A stretch of 64,000 nt of DNA from the NCBI GenBank assembly GCA_951640165.1, contig OX621256.1, positions 2,914,001 to 2,978,000 on the forward strand, written 5' to 3'. The notes beneath the pieces are model-generated. The model was not told the DNA's origin, searched no databases, and saw only the letters and a list, made by a program, of their open reading frames with translations. This DNA comes from Pseudoips prasinana (lineage: Eukaryota; Arthropoda; Insecta; Lepidoptera; Nolidae). Made by a program: the position numbers and the translations under genes. Positions 32,994 through 42,579 of the stretch are shown piece after piece (within the stretch, counting starts at the first letter, position 1; every line of letters begins with the position of its first letter).

Positions 32994-33285
32994 TTACTTC
33001 TAATTGGAAGTATCCTACCATTCCTAAAATAAAACGAGTAGGATACAAAAGCGGAAATCCTGGGTTCACTCCATAAAGTTTTAAATACATAACATACTCA
33101 ATACATGAAAAAAAACAATCTTTTTTAAGTTTTTGTAGTACTGTTGTGACATTTGTAGCTTTATGTTTCGACGCTAAGCGCGCGTGTTTGCGTCTTCGCG
33201 ATGCTCGTAGAGTTAAAAAAATTCAAGCGGGGAATTTAAAATTAATACTTCTTTTTGTATGAAAATATAATCTAAAAATATTGTC

Positions 33286-33299
33286 AAAAGTTGTTGCTT
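33286..33299 (+). repeat. Target-site duplication, left copy
   Basis: AAAAGTTGTTGCTT, repeated exactly at 33655-33668 around the Jockey-like insertion. Confidence 0.85.
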
Positions 33300-33654
33300 A
33301 TAATAATCACCAACGCCCCATGGTTCGTGCCTAATGATCAGCTACACAACGACCTAAAGATGCCTACAATAAGGGAAGAAATAATAAGACATACGAAATC
33401 GTACAAAAGACGGATAACCAGACATCCGAATGTCCTCGCGCAGGCATTAATGGACGAAGAACAAAATACGCGACGACTGAAGCGGAAAATAACCCAGGAC
33501 TTAACCAGTCAGTCACAAATACTGTAAAATAAAGAATAGGGCTTGACAATGGTCATTAAGCTAGCAAGACATCGAATGTAACCCACCCTACAAACTGCTG
33601 AATGTCCCAGAGAAGGAGACAGATTGCAGTAAAATCATGAAAAAAAAAAAAAAA
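33300..33654 (+). mobile_element. 5'-truncated Jockey-type LINE with poly(A)
   Basis: Encodes the last 75 codons of a LINE ORF2: NAPWFVPNDQLHNDLKMPTI, then REEIIRHTKSYKRRITRHPN, with LKRK near the end. The APW-V-N...HRDL-P-T...HPN pattern is the extreme C-terminus of Jockey-type reverse transcriptase proteins. A short 3' UTR and about 18 A follow. It is bounded by a 14-bp target duplication, so it is a clean, recent, 5'-truncated insertion. Confidence 0.85.
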
Positions 33655-33668
33655 AAAAGTTGTTGCTT
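33655..33668 (+). repeat. Target-site duplication, right copy
   Basis: Exact repeat of 33286-33299. Confidence 0.85.
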
Positions 33669-33769
33669 GTGATGTTAACTATCTAGTACTGCGCGGTTGT
33701 TGGTGTTTGAAAAGTAGCCCTATACATACATATGTGCATCTGTATGTTTCTTATGTTTTTATTTCAACT

Positions 33770-34978
33770 GTCATCACCATTATATCAGCCGAATGACGTC
33801 CACTGCTGGACAAAGGCCTCCCCCAGAGATCTCCACAATTGCCGGTCTTGCGCTATTCGCATCCAGCAGTTTCCAGCGACCCGCACAAGATCATCGGTCC
33901 ATGTTGTAGGGGGCCTGCCCACGCTGCGTCTTCCGGTTCGCGGTCGCCAAGAGGCCTTTCTGCTCCAACTGCCGTCGGTTCTACGAGCTATGTGCCCCGC
34001 CCACTGCCACTTCAGTTTTTCAATTCTTCAGGCTATGTCGGTGACTTTGGTTAGCCTGCGGATTTCGACATTTCTGATTCGATCCCGCAAGGGAAACTCA
34101 GAGCATAGCCCTCTCCATTGCTCTTTGGGTGACCTTGAGCCTTCTAATAAGGCCCATAGTGAGGGACCACGTCTCTGTTCCGTAAGTCATCACTGGCAAC
34201 ACACACTGGTCGAAGACTGTGGACTTGAGACACTGGGGTATTTTGGACGACAAGGTGTTACGTAGCTTCCCGAACGCTGCCCAGCCGAGTTGGATTCTAC
34301 GATGGACACCCTTTTCGAAGTTGGACCTACCTAGTTGGATGGTCTGTCCTGGGTAAATATAGTTCTCTACAACTTCGAGTGCAGAATCGCCAACTTTCAA
34401 TTGAGCGGCTGCAACATGGACGTTTGACATGATTTTCGTCTTATCCATGTTCATTTTCAGACCCACTTGTTGAGAGACTGTACTGAGGTAATCGAGCATT
34501 ATACAGATGTCTTCCATGGTCTCAGCCATGACTACTATATCATCGGCAAATCGAAGGTAAGTGATGAAATAATGAAATGAATAATGAAATGAAATAATGA
34601 TGAAATAATGAAATTTATTCAGCACTTGGGTATTAACATACACTTGTACTTGTCAAGTTCAAAATGCAGTACACAAACATAGTCGAACACAGTATAAAAA
34701 TTACAAAAATATAATTAGTCTAAAAAAATTAATCTATTATTTTGAAATTTAGTTGTACAATATTAAAATTGAAGAATTGAAGGCAATGAGCATTTGGCTA
34801 GCGCAGACGGCTCTTAACCAGTAGCTTATATTAAACGATTAATACCCGAGGCCACGATGTACTCGCCATTGATATTGATGCCAAAGCCTTTTCAGTCCAG
34901 AAGCTGGAAGACATCTTCCAATGCAGCGGTGAACAGTTACGGAGATATAACATCTCCCTGTCTCACTCTTCGCTGCTA
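33770..34978 (-). mobile_element. RTE-type LINE, 5'-truncated and interrupted
   Basis: Reading on the - strand: VRQGDVISP (motif B, 34960), ALEDVFQLLD with a stop, GININGEYI (34860), a 290-bp insertion, then LRFADDIVVMAETMEDI (catalytic FADD), QVGLKMNMDKTKIM, PGQTIQLGRSNFEKG, GWAAFGKLRNTLSSKIP, VLPVMTYGTETWSLT and RRLKVTQRAMERAML. After that a stop and frameshifts break the C-terminal region, which is nevertheless recognisable down to the CACTGCTGGACAAAGGCCTC 3' end. It belongs to the family whose 3' scraps are scattered throughout the window. Confidence 0.88.
34563..34856 (-). mobile_element. LINE 3' end inserted in the RTE copy
   Basis: About 290 bp separate GEYI from LRFADD in the RTE frame. 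On the - strand it ends GCTGAATAAATTTCATTATT followed by ATTTCATT-type repeats, the style of a CR1/L2 LINE 3' terminus with microsatellite tail. Confidence 0.65.
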
Positions 34979-35071
34979 TATCTTATATATATTTCAACTA
35001 TACTATATCTTAATTTTGTTATACAATATCTCTACCTATTGTGCCGATTAATTTATGACTCACATAAATTA

Positions 35072-35162
35072 ATCGACTTTGGCGGTGACCTATCTATGGA
35101 CAGCACGAGCCTAGTTGCTTGACTGCCAATCACTTACTCGGTGAGAGCATCTGGCCATGAGC
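35072..35162 (-). mobile_element. 5S-headed SINE, head fragment
   Basis: CTTTGGCGGTGACCTATCTA and GAGCCTAGTTGCTTGACTGC are the reverse of the rRNA-like head. Confidence 0.6.
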
Positions 35163-35599
35163 GCCTCTTCTTCTATAAGGCGGAAGTACTGCCCTACCTC
35201 TCTACTCACCCTACGCTGTGCCCTACCTCTCTTGAAGATCAATCTCTTATGCTATTATCAATAGACGTCTCTAGAATGTTCGTAAACGGCGTCTGTCGCA
35301 TTCAGCTAAATAATATAACACCCATTTCTAGTGTCAAATTTATTCAGCCGGTCGTATGATTGTCAGTTACAATGTTACAGTATTCGGGGTATAGAAACTG
35401 TTTGCTAACTCATTCAAGTTTCTAGTAATATAATTCGCGGTTGTTGAATGTATGAATAGATTCGATTGGGTTTCATTGAATGTATTAGGTTTTGTGTGGT
35501 GATGGCGCCGTATATTATTACGAAGGAAATATCTAATAAAAACGGGTACCCGTTTCCAAAAGTGAAAAAAAAAATACACATTATAATTTGTACGGTTTT

Positions 35600-36130
35600 C
35601 ACGCTTTGTAATGTTTCTTTGGGCGTACAACGTCTCAACTGGGCCGTGTTGAAACCGGTAGTAGATGAACCCACTGAGTTTGTTCCGCTGGTTCTTCTCA
35701 GTTGGGGCGCATTAGATCCGGTGGTAGCATTAAAGCGTGACCGCCGTTAGAAACACGAGGTCCACCATAATAATAATATTGAATTCGTACCTTTATAAAG
35801 ACAGAAGCATTCAGACAAATTTATAGTTTCAGCTATATTTTACTACCTACATATTGTAGGTAGTAAAATATAGCTGAAACTATAAATTTCGATAATTAAA
35901 CCTAAATTTAGTTTCTTAGAACAAGTTAAAACAAGCTAGCTAAATATCAGTACTATTATAAGATACATTTTATAAATATATTTACAATCCGTGTACCTAA
36001 ATATATATATACAACTAGAAATAACCATGTATACTTAACTATATTAGGTACTATAAACATGTTCTGACTATTTACAAGCGCTTTTTTAAGTCTACGTGAT
36101 TTGAAACCTGTTTTATTATTTTACAATAAA
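35600..36130 (+). mobile_element. Family F retroelement, C-terminal coding end and 3' UTR
   Basis: The frame ending at 35750 encodes LNWAVLKPVVDEPTEFVP, then LVLLSWGALDPVVALKRDRR and a stop. Then comes a 3' UTR with ATAATATTGAATTCGTACC, interrupted by a perfect hairpin (35817-35889), reaching ACAAGCGCTTTTTTAAGTCT. This copy shows that the reverse fragments at 6160 and 48110 are retroelement 3' ends. I do not recognise the protein family; the polyprotein C-terminus of a non-LTR or other retroelement is likely. Confidence 0.65.
35817..35889. repeat. Perfect inverted repeat, 35-bp arms
   Basis: Arms 35817-35851 and 35855-35889 are exact reverse complements around TAT, inside a family F 3' UTR. 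Other family F copies have only sequence like the right arm (ATATGTAGTAAAATAT). Confidence 0.93.
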
Positions 36131-36305
36131 GAGCTTATCTATCTATTTATCATATATACAAATAGAAAACTATACTTCAATCGACTAACATAGTTTTTCT
36201 CGCATTGCATTGTTTCTTTAAGTGTACCATAGGATTTAATATATCTACAAAAAAAAACATTCATCGATTTGTATGTTTTTTTCGTTTTGCATTGTTTCTT
36301 TTGGT

Positions 36306-36432
36306 GTACACACGGCTATATATCAACCTATAAATTTCCAGTATAAGCTGATCTCGCCTTGTATAGGATTTCCATACAATGAGAGTTCAACTTATATTTT
36401 AATTGTATGGTTTGATAGCTAGCCGTGTGTAC
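36306..36432. mobile_element. Small MITE, 127 bp
   Basis: Inverted ends GTACACACGGCTA / TAGCCGTGTGTAC with extended imperfect pairing (ATATCAACC with GGTTTGATAGC). Confidence 0.65.
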
Positions 36433-36549
36433 AACATTAGTTTAACTATATATATATACACAAAAAAATAAGAAATGATATCCTCCTTCTTTTTTGCTCG
36501 GTAAAAAATATTTAAATTAAAAACAATACAAATTGACATATTGGAACGA

Positions 36550-36815
36550 AGTTCCTTATCGCGCGTTCTGAAAGGGGGCTAGACGGAAAAAATTCTTACG
36601 AAAAGTTGTCAGGACACTTTTTGCAGCTGTGCGGCGTACGAGTGTTTCTCTGTCTGTCTGTCTCTCTCTCTCTCTTATAGAAAGCAAGTCAGATATTTTC
36701 ATTTCTATTTCGAATTGAACAGTGTGGTGTCGCGATGATTATTTTTGTTGAGTGTATACAGGTTTTTTGTACATAATAAATAATAAGAAATAACTTCGTT
36801 CCGTCCGGGTGTCCC
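36550..36815. repeat. Possible MITE with GGAACGAAGTT ends
   Basis: GGAACGAAGTTCC on the left and AACTTCGTTCC on the right are inverted over 11 bp. The interior has (TCTG)n and (TC)n runs near 36650. Weak. Confidence 0.35.
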
Positions 36816-36837
36816 TTGACACCTCTCAAGTTATTTT

Positions 36838-36965
36838 TTTGTAATAGCAAGGCACACAAGCAAGTCAGTCCCTTGGTGGTAAGTGGTCACTACCGCCTAT
36901 GGACACTCGCAACACCAGCGGGACCGCAAGTGCGTTGCCGGCCTTATGAAAGGAAAAGGTTCGCT
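36838..36965 (-). repeat. Interspersed repeat family I fragment
   Basis: Reverse orientation: GGTGGTAAGTGGTCACTACC, ATGGACACTCGCAACACCAG and GCGTTGCCGGCCTT. Confidence 0.6.
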
Positions 36966-37052
36966 TATTGACGGCAAGTCATGATTTCATCTCTAAAGTC
37001 TTTTGTTAACCAGTAACGTCGGAATACAAAGGCTGCATGGACTAGCTATTAA

Positions 37053-37792
37053 CTAGCTGTGCCCGCGACTGCGTCCGCACATTTTGTAATGACTTCGTAA
37101 ATATTACATAAGAATATCTCTTATATTTGGTGTGTTGTAGCAAATTTACAAAACATTCACATTAACTATATAATTCCATACAAACTTTCATCCCCTATTC
37201 CCTACTATTTTACATCCTTGAGAGTAAAGTTTTTATAAAATATAAAAGACATGTTTATTAATAGCGAATTAACAGCTTATAAAATTAGTTTCAAAGCTCC
37301 AGTTCTAAAAAGGACGTTTTTCCCATACAATACCTTTTCATACTCTCTTTCAACCCCTTAAAAACCTATTTTCACATTAAATAGTAGCCTATGTCCTTTT
37401 TCAGGGTCTAGACTATCCGTGTACCGAATTTCATTTAAATCTGTTCAGTAGTTCTGGCGTGAAACATACAAACTTTCATCCCCTATTCCCCACTATTTTA
37501 CACCCTTCACACCAGAGTAAAGTTTTTACAAAATTTAATGTTTATTAATATCGAATTAACAGCTTATAAAATTAGTTTCAAAGCTCCAGTTCTAAAAATG
37601 ACGTTTTTCCCATACAATACCTTTTCATACTATCTTTCAACCCCTTAACAACCTATTTTCACATTAAAAAGTAGCCTATGTCCTTTTTTAGGTTCTAGAC
37701 TATCTGTGGACGAAATTTCATTTAAATCGGTTTGGTAGTTTTGGCGTGAAAGTGCTACAGACAACAGACATTTCACATTTATAATATTAGTA
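37053..37792 (-). mobile_element. Helitron-like element with 288-bp internal tandem duplication
   Basis: Starts CTAGCTGTGCCCGCGACTGC (reverse of a Helitron 3' CTAG end) and ends ATAATATTAGTA. Segment 37177-37464 (from CATACAAACTTTCATCCCCT to TGGCGTGAAA) is repeated at 37465-37750 with about 90% identity. The family is shared with 4410-4725 and 61425-61590. The end is close to the acceptor-proximal side of the neighbouring exon's intron. Confidence 0.7.
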
Positions 37793-37837
37793 ACTGACTG
37801 AAGGATATTATTATAACTATTTATATCTAGAACTTAC

Positions 37838-37936
37838 TTTTCCATGGTGGGTGTTGTTGTCAAGATGCTGTTCTATAATGTCTGGATCCTCTGTCGATAT
37901 GTCATGGCCGTGTCTATGAGCGAATATATGTGGTAC
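37838..37936 (-). CDS. Putative coding exon, product not recognised
   Basis: A 99-bp stretch open in one frame and bounded by an acceptor (TTGTTTCAG, with a TACTAAC branch-point sequence about 30 nt upstream) and a donor (GTAAG). In phase 0 it encodes 33 residues: VPHIFAHRHGHDISTEDP, then DIIEQHLDNNTHHGK. It is hydrophilic, histidine- and acid-rich, with no domain I can name. It is not part of any repeat family in the window; a MITE lies 88 bp upstream in its own transcription direction and a Helitron lies just downstream. Strand and phase match the thrombospondin exon at 11510-11653, so it could be an upstream exon of the same gene. Confidence 0.6.
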
Positions 37937-38023
37937 CTGAAACAACGAGAGTTACGTTTCGTTAGTAATTTTTTTATTTATGCCAAGTGAAAGAGGTCGT
38001 CGAGAGTGGAAGGTCGAAAGATA

Positions 38024-38421
38024 TACAACATGTAACATAATTAACGCACACCCTCAAACACCCCAATTAGAATATTAGGTTGTAATCATAATACATACAC
38101 TGAATTTTTTATTTAACTTATATATGCATTATTATTTACTAAATTAGTTTCTTGGAATAAAGGTTATTTTTCTTTATTTCGTGTTAAATGATGGAATTTG
38201 TGTGAATACAAATAAAACTGCGATTTATAAATCTTATTACTTTTACTTACTGTCCATTTCAATTGGTTTTGACTGTACAGGGTTGATATGACAATAATTT
38301 CCGTACTTTTAATTATTTTGGAAAAAAAAATTACCTATATTAAAAATGATAAAAATCGATTCAGTAAATTATACTGAACAAACTGTTTTCAGGAAGTGCG
38401 TTAATTACGTTACATGTTGTA
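38024..38421. mobile_element. MITE family L, complete copy
   Basis: 398 bp with inverted ends TACAACATGTAACATAATTA / TAATTACGTTACATGTTGTA continuing into GCACAC. A second copy in opposite orientation lies at 56413-56783. Flanked by TA. No coding. Confidence 0.85.
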
Positions 38422-38434
38422 TAATATATCCCAA

Positions 38435-38495
38435 TGTACAGACGCTAGCACATCCAGCTACCCCAATCTGTCACATTTCTTTTATAGATTTTCAT
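38435..38495. mobile_element. MITE family K, left half split by LINE
   Basis: TGTACAGACGCTAGCACATC then CAGCTACCCCAATCTGTCAC, aligning with the left half of the 21209 copy. The other half is at 41854-41932. Confidence 0.85.
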
Positions 38496-38550
38496 CTATT
38501 TTATTTATCATTTATTATATTTATTTTAATAGTAAGTAAGTATATGTTAT

Positions 38551-39890
38551 ATGTCTGATGCTGAAGATGTAGATACTGATGCTGATTTTTTTTCGATTAG
38601 TAGTGATGACGACAGTTTTGTCAGTATACCATCGCTCGCTGACAGCCTTGAATGTATTTTTTCTGATGTTCTCGGGAATTTCAATGTGATTCATATAAAC
38701 GCCCAAAGTATTCCGGCTCATTTCCCCGATATGCTGGCAAATTTTTAATGCAAAAATATCCACGCTATCCTTATTTCTGAGTCATGGCTTAAACCATGTC
38801 TCCCTTCAGCCTCTTACTCACTTCCTGGATTCCAACTGATTAGGAATGATCGAACTAGTTCGGTAGGTGGTGGAGTTGCTATATACTTACGAAATAATTT
38901 TAAATTTACAATTCTCAGCATGTCCTCGCAACCGCCACCTGCCAGTGCTGGTGAGCATCTCCTTATCGAAGTTGAGCTTCACCACACTAAAGTTTTACTC
39001 GGTGTGTATTACTGTCCATCTCTTAGAATAAATTTTTTCTCCTCTTTTGAACTATTACTTGAAACTTTCTTGCCTTCTTACAGCCACACGATTGTAATGG
39101 GTGACTTCAACACCTGTTTGTTGAAAAATGATTCTCCCTTATTTCTGTTGCGGAATCTAGAAATCTATCTATACTTCCTCTTAATGCCACTCATCATTTT
39201 CCTCATTCTACTCCTTCTCTCCTAGATCTTATTCTTGTCTCTTCGAAAGACCACATCGCTAAGCACGGACAGTGCGTAGCCGATGCTTTCTCTTATCACG
39301 ATCTCCTTTTCCTATCTTATAAAATTCGCCTACCTAAGGCAAAATCAAAAATCATTCTTCAACGTAATTTTGGTGGTATTAATTTGGATTCTCTTCGAGC
39401 AGATGCTAGCAGAATTGACCGGTCTCCTCTTATAGCCGCTGATTCAGTTGATGAGAAAATTAACATTTTCAATAAAAATATTATTAGTTTATACGACGTG
39501 CATGCCCCACTTCAAAAAATTAGGGTAAAACATCTTCCCGCACCGTGGTTAACGCCTGAAATAAAAAGTCTCTTAGCTAAGAAAGCAGCAGCTAAGTCGC
39601 GATTTGCGAGTAGGCCTAACGATATAAACCGTCATAAGTATATTTCTCTTCGAAATCGCTGCAATAAGGCGTGTAGGTATTCACAACGCCAACACATCCA
39701 CAACTCGGTTGAGAGTGGTGATCCAGCTAAAATATGGAAATTTCTGCGTTCATTGGGAGTTGGGAAAGCTCGAAATGAAACTACTCCTAACAATTTAGAC
39801 ATTAATTCACTCAATTTGCACTTCTCAACTTCGCTCATTTTTAGATCTATCATTAGTTCCCTCTCCCAGCTACTCTCACTTTTCTTTTAG
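38551..39890 (+). pseudogene. LINE ORF2 endonuclease region, with stop and frameshifts
   Basis: The N-terminal extension is acidic and serine-rich (SISSDDDSFVSIPS), then comes the apurinic-like endonuclease. Frame 38551-38745, an in-frame TAA, the same frame from 38749 to about 39135 (through GDFNTCLLKN), then a shift to the frame of LPLNATHHFPHSTPS (39174 on) which runs to about 39830, where a second shift returns to the first frame. The catalytic Asn, Glu, Asp-Asn (GDFN) and His-Asp positions are all still readable. Confidence 0.85.
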
Positions 39891-39972
39891 TCAAGTTTCT
39901 GATTGTGACGTTAGGAAGAGTGTTTTATCCATCACTTCTAACGCAGTAGGCAATGACAATGTCACCCGTAAT

Positions 39973-41457
39973 ATGGTCCTTCCTATCCTCAACGAAATTC
40001 TTCCTGCCATAACTCACATCTTAAATTCCTCTATAAGTTCGGGTATCTTCCCAGTGATATGGAAAGATGCCCAAATAATTCCCCTTCCAAAAAAAGCCAA
40101 CCCAGCATCCTTTTCTGACTACCGTCCTATTTCAATCCTTCCGTTCCTGTCCAAAGTACTTGAACGCCTTGTCCACAACCAATTAAGTACTTTTCTCACA
40201 ATAAATAACCTCCTTAATCCCTTCCAGTCTGGTTTTCGTCCTGGCCATAGTACTACCTCAGCCTTGGTCCATATTACGGATGACATTAGAGCTGGATTGG
40301 AACGTGGTCATCTAACAGTGCTAGCCCTGTTAGATTTCAGTAATGCGTTCAATTCCGTGGATTTTGATGTGTTGCTGGGGATATTACGCACTCTTAACGT
40401 ATCTCCAAAAGTTATTGACTGGTTTCGTAGTTACCTGTCTGGCCGCAGGCAATGTATTCGTATTGATAATTCCTTTTCTTCTTGGTGTAATACTATTGCA
40501 GGCGTGCCTCAGGGTGGCGTTTTGTCTCCACTATTATTCGCAATTTTTATAAATTCTATTTCTAAACGTATTAATTCTTCCTACCACCTTTATGCAGACG
40601 ATCTTCAGATTTATAATCAGGCCCTGTTAAATAAATTGGCAGAAGCTGTGAATAATTTGAATACCAATTTAGATAACATCAGTGAGTGGAGTCGTGCTCA
40701 CGGACTACACGTTAACCCACAGAAGACTCAAGTGATTGTTGTTGGTAGCTCAAGGATGTTGGCTAAGGCATCTTTGTCACAACTACCACAACTTCGTTTT
40801 GGAGGCAATGTTTTACAAATAAGTCGTGAAGTTAAAAACCTAGGCATATTCTTTGACAGCTGCCTTTCCTGGGGCCCTCAACTACAAAACGTCAGTCGGA
40901 AAATTTTTGCATCAATTGGATCCTTGAGAAGACTTCGTAACTTCCTCCCAACTAGCACCAAAATTGCGCTTGCTCAATCCCTTGTTCTCCCAATACTAGA
41001 TTACGCAGATGTCAGCTATCTTGATCTTACAGAAGCCCAACTTGATAAACTTGAGCGTCTCCAGAACGTCTGCATAAGATTCATATTCGGTCTTCACAAA
41101 TATGATCATATCACTGAATTTCGTAACAAGCTCAAGTGGCTACCCATTCGCTTTCGCCGGAATGCCCATATTCTGTCACTTCTATACAATGTTTTGTTTA
41201 CTCCTTCAACGCCCTCTTACCTCAAAGCACGCTTTTCATTCCTTTATGAATCACATTCGAAGCTTCTGAGATCATCGAATAATTTAAAATTGACAATGCC
41301 AGCACATTCCACAATCTTTCTGGACAAATCGTTTGCTGTGCAAGGAGCTCGCTTGTGGAATGAATTGCCATTGTCAGTACGCCAAGCTCAATCTCTACGC
41401 AACTTTCAGAGTCTAGTGAAAGATCACTACCTGTCCCTGCAGAAAGGTACGAAATAA
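39973..41457 (+). CDS. LINE reverse transcriptase (intact 494-codon frame of ORF2)
   Basis: RNA-dependent DNA polymerase domain used in target-primed reverse transcription. Fingers/palm motifs YRPIS (residue 51), GFRPGHST (91), DFSNAF (124), GVPQGG (187) and YADD (217) are in order; a C-terminal domain follows with WLPIRFRRNAHIL and GARLWNELP. The start codon shown is simply the first Met after the upstream frameshift, so the natural protein began far upstream. Confidence 0.88.
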   Translation: MVLPILNEILPAITHILNSSISSGIFPVIWKDAQIIPLPKKANPASFSDYRPISILPFLSKVLERLVHNQLSTFLTINNLLNPFQSGFRPGHSTTSALVHITDDIRAGLERGHLTVLALLDFSNAFNSVDFDVLLGILRTLNVSPKVIDWFRSYLSGRRQCIRIDNSFSSWCNTIAGVPQGGVLSPLLFAIFINSISKRINSSYHLYADDLQIYNQALLNKLAEAVNNLNTNLDNISEWSRAHGLHVNPQKTQVIVVGSSRMLAKASLSQLPQLRFGGNVLQISREVKNLGIFFDSCLSWGPQLQNVSRKIFASIGSLRRLRNFLPTSTKIALAQSLVLPILDYADVSYLDLTEAQLDKLERLQNVCIRFIFGLHKYDHITEFRNKLKWLPIRFRRNAHILSLLYNVLFTPSTPSYLKARFSFLYESHSKLLRSSNNLKLTMPAHSTIFLDKSFAVQGARLWNELPLSVRQAQSLRNFQSLVKDHYLSLQKGTK

Positions 41458-41853
41458 TTTACTTGCGACGAGTTTATGAACTTCAGCAACGGTTCCTACT
41501 TTAGTTTTGTTTTATGATAAGAATTTTATGTATGTATTTATTTATTTATTTATGAAATATAAGTATATATAATATAGTATGTAGGTTAATATATAATATA
41601 TATGTAATTTATCTTAAATGACTTTTGACATTTTTTGTAATGATACCAGTGCGTATCATTTCTATACTCATGTGCACTGACAACTACCCAATCTCGGTTA
41701 CTCCATACTCCAATCCCTGCCTAGGTTGCCTGGAAGAGATCACATTTAGTAATAAGGCCGCCAATTGTACCATTTTTAAATGTATGCTATTGTATTCTTA
41801 TATTCTGTAATGTTTTGGTGTACAATAAAGAGTTATCTTATCTTATCTTATCT

Positions 41854-41932
41854 TTATCACAAAAGCATAAGGGTCACTTCCAATTGGAGAAATTTGACAG
41901 ATGGGTTAGCTTGATGTGCTAGCGTCTGTACA
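41854..41932. mobile_element. MITE family K, right half split by LINE
   Basis: TTATCACAAAAGCATAAGGG to TGTGCTAGCGTCTGTACA, aligning with the right half of the 21209 copy. Confidence 0.85.
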
Positions 41933-42011
41933 AGAAAATTACATAGAAATAAAAAATAGTACAAGTGACGCTCTTATCCCTATGTCATATCTTACAGCTT
42001 GGTATGTAGGT

Positions 42012-42117
42012 CATCATCATCATCATCATATCAGCCGAAAGACGTCCACTGCTGGACAAAGGCCTCCCCCAAAGATCTCCACAAATACCGGTCTTGCGCT
42101 ATCCGCATCCAGCGATT
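42012..42117 (-). mobile_element. RTE LINE 3' fragment
   Basis: (ATC)n, CGTCCACTGCTGGACAAAGG to GCTATCCGCATCCAGCGA; strongly 5'-truncated. Confidence 0.8.
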
Positions 42118-42210
42118 AGGTGTAGTGGTTAATAACCCTGACGGCTAAGCCAGAGGTCGTGGGTTCGATGCCCGCCCAGGACAAATCTTTGTGTGACGAC
42201 CACGATTATT
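42116..42210 (+). mobile_element. tRNA-derived SINE head
   Basis: TTAGGTGTAGTGGTTAATAA and B box GGGTTCGATGCCC, then CAGGACAAATCTTTGTGTGA. It abuts the RTE fragment and repeat M. Confidence 0.65.
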
Positions 42211-42495
42211 AAAAAACCGGTCAAGTGCGAGTCGGACTCGCGCACGAAGGTTTCCATCTATAAAGACGAGCAAAAATACACGTTTGTTTTATAGGAGCCC
42301 CCTTAAATATATATTTTATTTTGTTTTTTAGTATTTGTTGTTATAGCGGCAACAGAAATACATCATCTGTGAAAATGTTAACTGTCTCACTATCATGGTT
42401 CATGAGATACAGCCTGGTGACAGACGGACAGACAGACAAGACAGTCTTAGTAATAGGGTCCCGTTTTACCCTTTGGGTACGCAACCCTAAAAACG
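42211..42495 (+). repeat. Interspersed repeat family M (widespread insect repeat)
   Basis: AAGTGCGAGTCGGACTCGCG, ATCATGGTTCATGAGATACA, GACGGACAGACAGACAAGAC and TTTGGGTACGCAACCCTAAA. I know this consensus from many lepidopteran genomes; the class is uncertain. A second copy at 50930-51655 is split by a Helitron. Confidence 0.7.
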
Positions 42496-42579
42496 AGCTC
42501 GAACATGCTTTGCTTCAAGATGAACAAGTTTTAATTTTCTTTAATTTCAATCATCATGATTTATGTCAATAGGTTATGA

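Larger units (their letters stand above)
38496..41853 (+). mobile_element. CR1/Jockey-type LINE, near full length, inactivated
   Basis: One long ORF2 is readable from ATG 38551 to TAA 41455-41457 in three pieces. The endonuclease part has VIHINAQSIP, SESWLKP, FQLIRNDR, GGGVAIYL, VMGDFNT and YHDLLFLSYKI. The reverse transcriptase part (intact 494-codon frame 39973-41457) has YRPISILPFLSKVLE, FQSGFRPGHSTTSAL, LLDFSNAFNSVDF (motif A Asp), GVPQGGVLSPLLFAIFIN and LYADDLQIY (catalytic YADD). Lesions: stop at 38746-38748, a frameshift near 39135-39173 and a second near 39830-39845. It ends AATAAAGAG plus (TTATC)n instead of poly(A). Clade within the CR1/Jockey group not resolved. The insertion lies inside MITE K. 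Confidence 0.9.

Noticed and set aside
33732..34265. 177-codon + strand open frame
   Set aside because: It is antisense to the RTE reverse transcriptase and C-terminus; the - strand carries the recognisable motifs.
40343..40552. 69-codon frame with signal-peptide look
   Set aside because: Overlaps the LINE reverse transcriptase in another frame.
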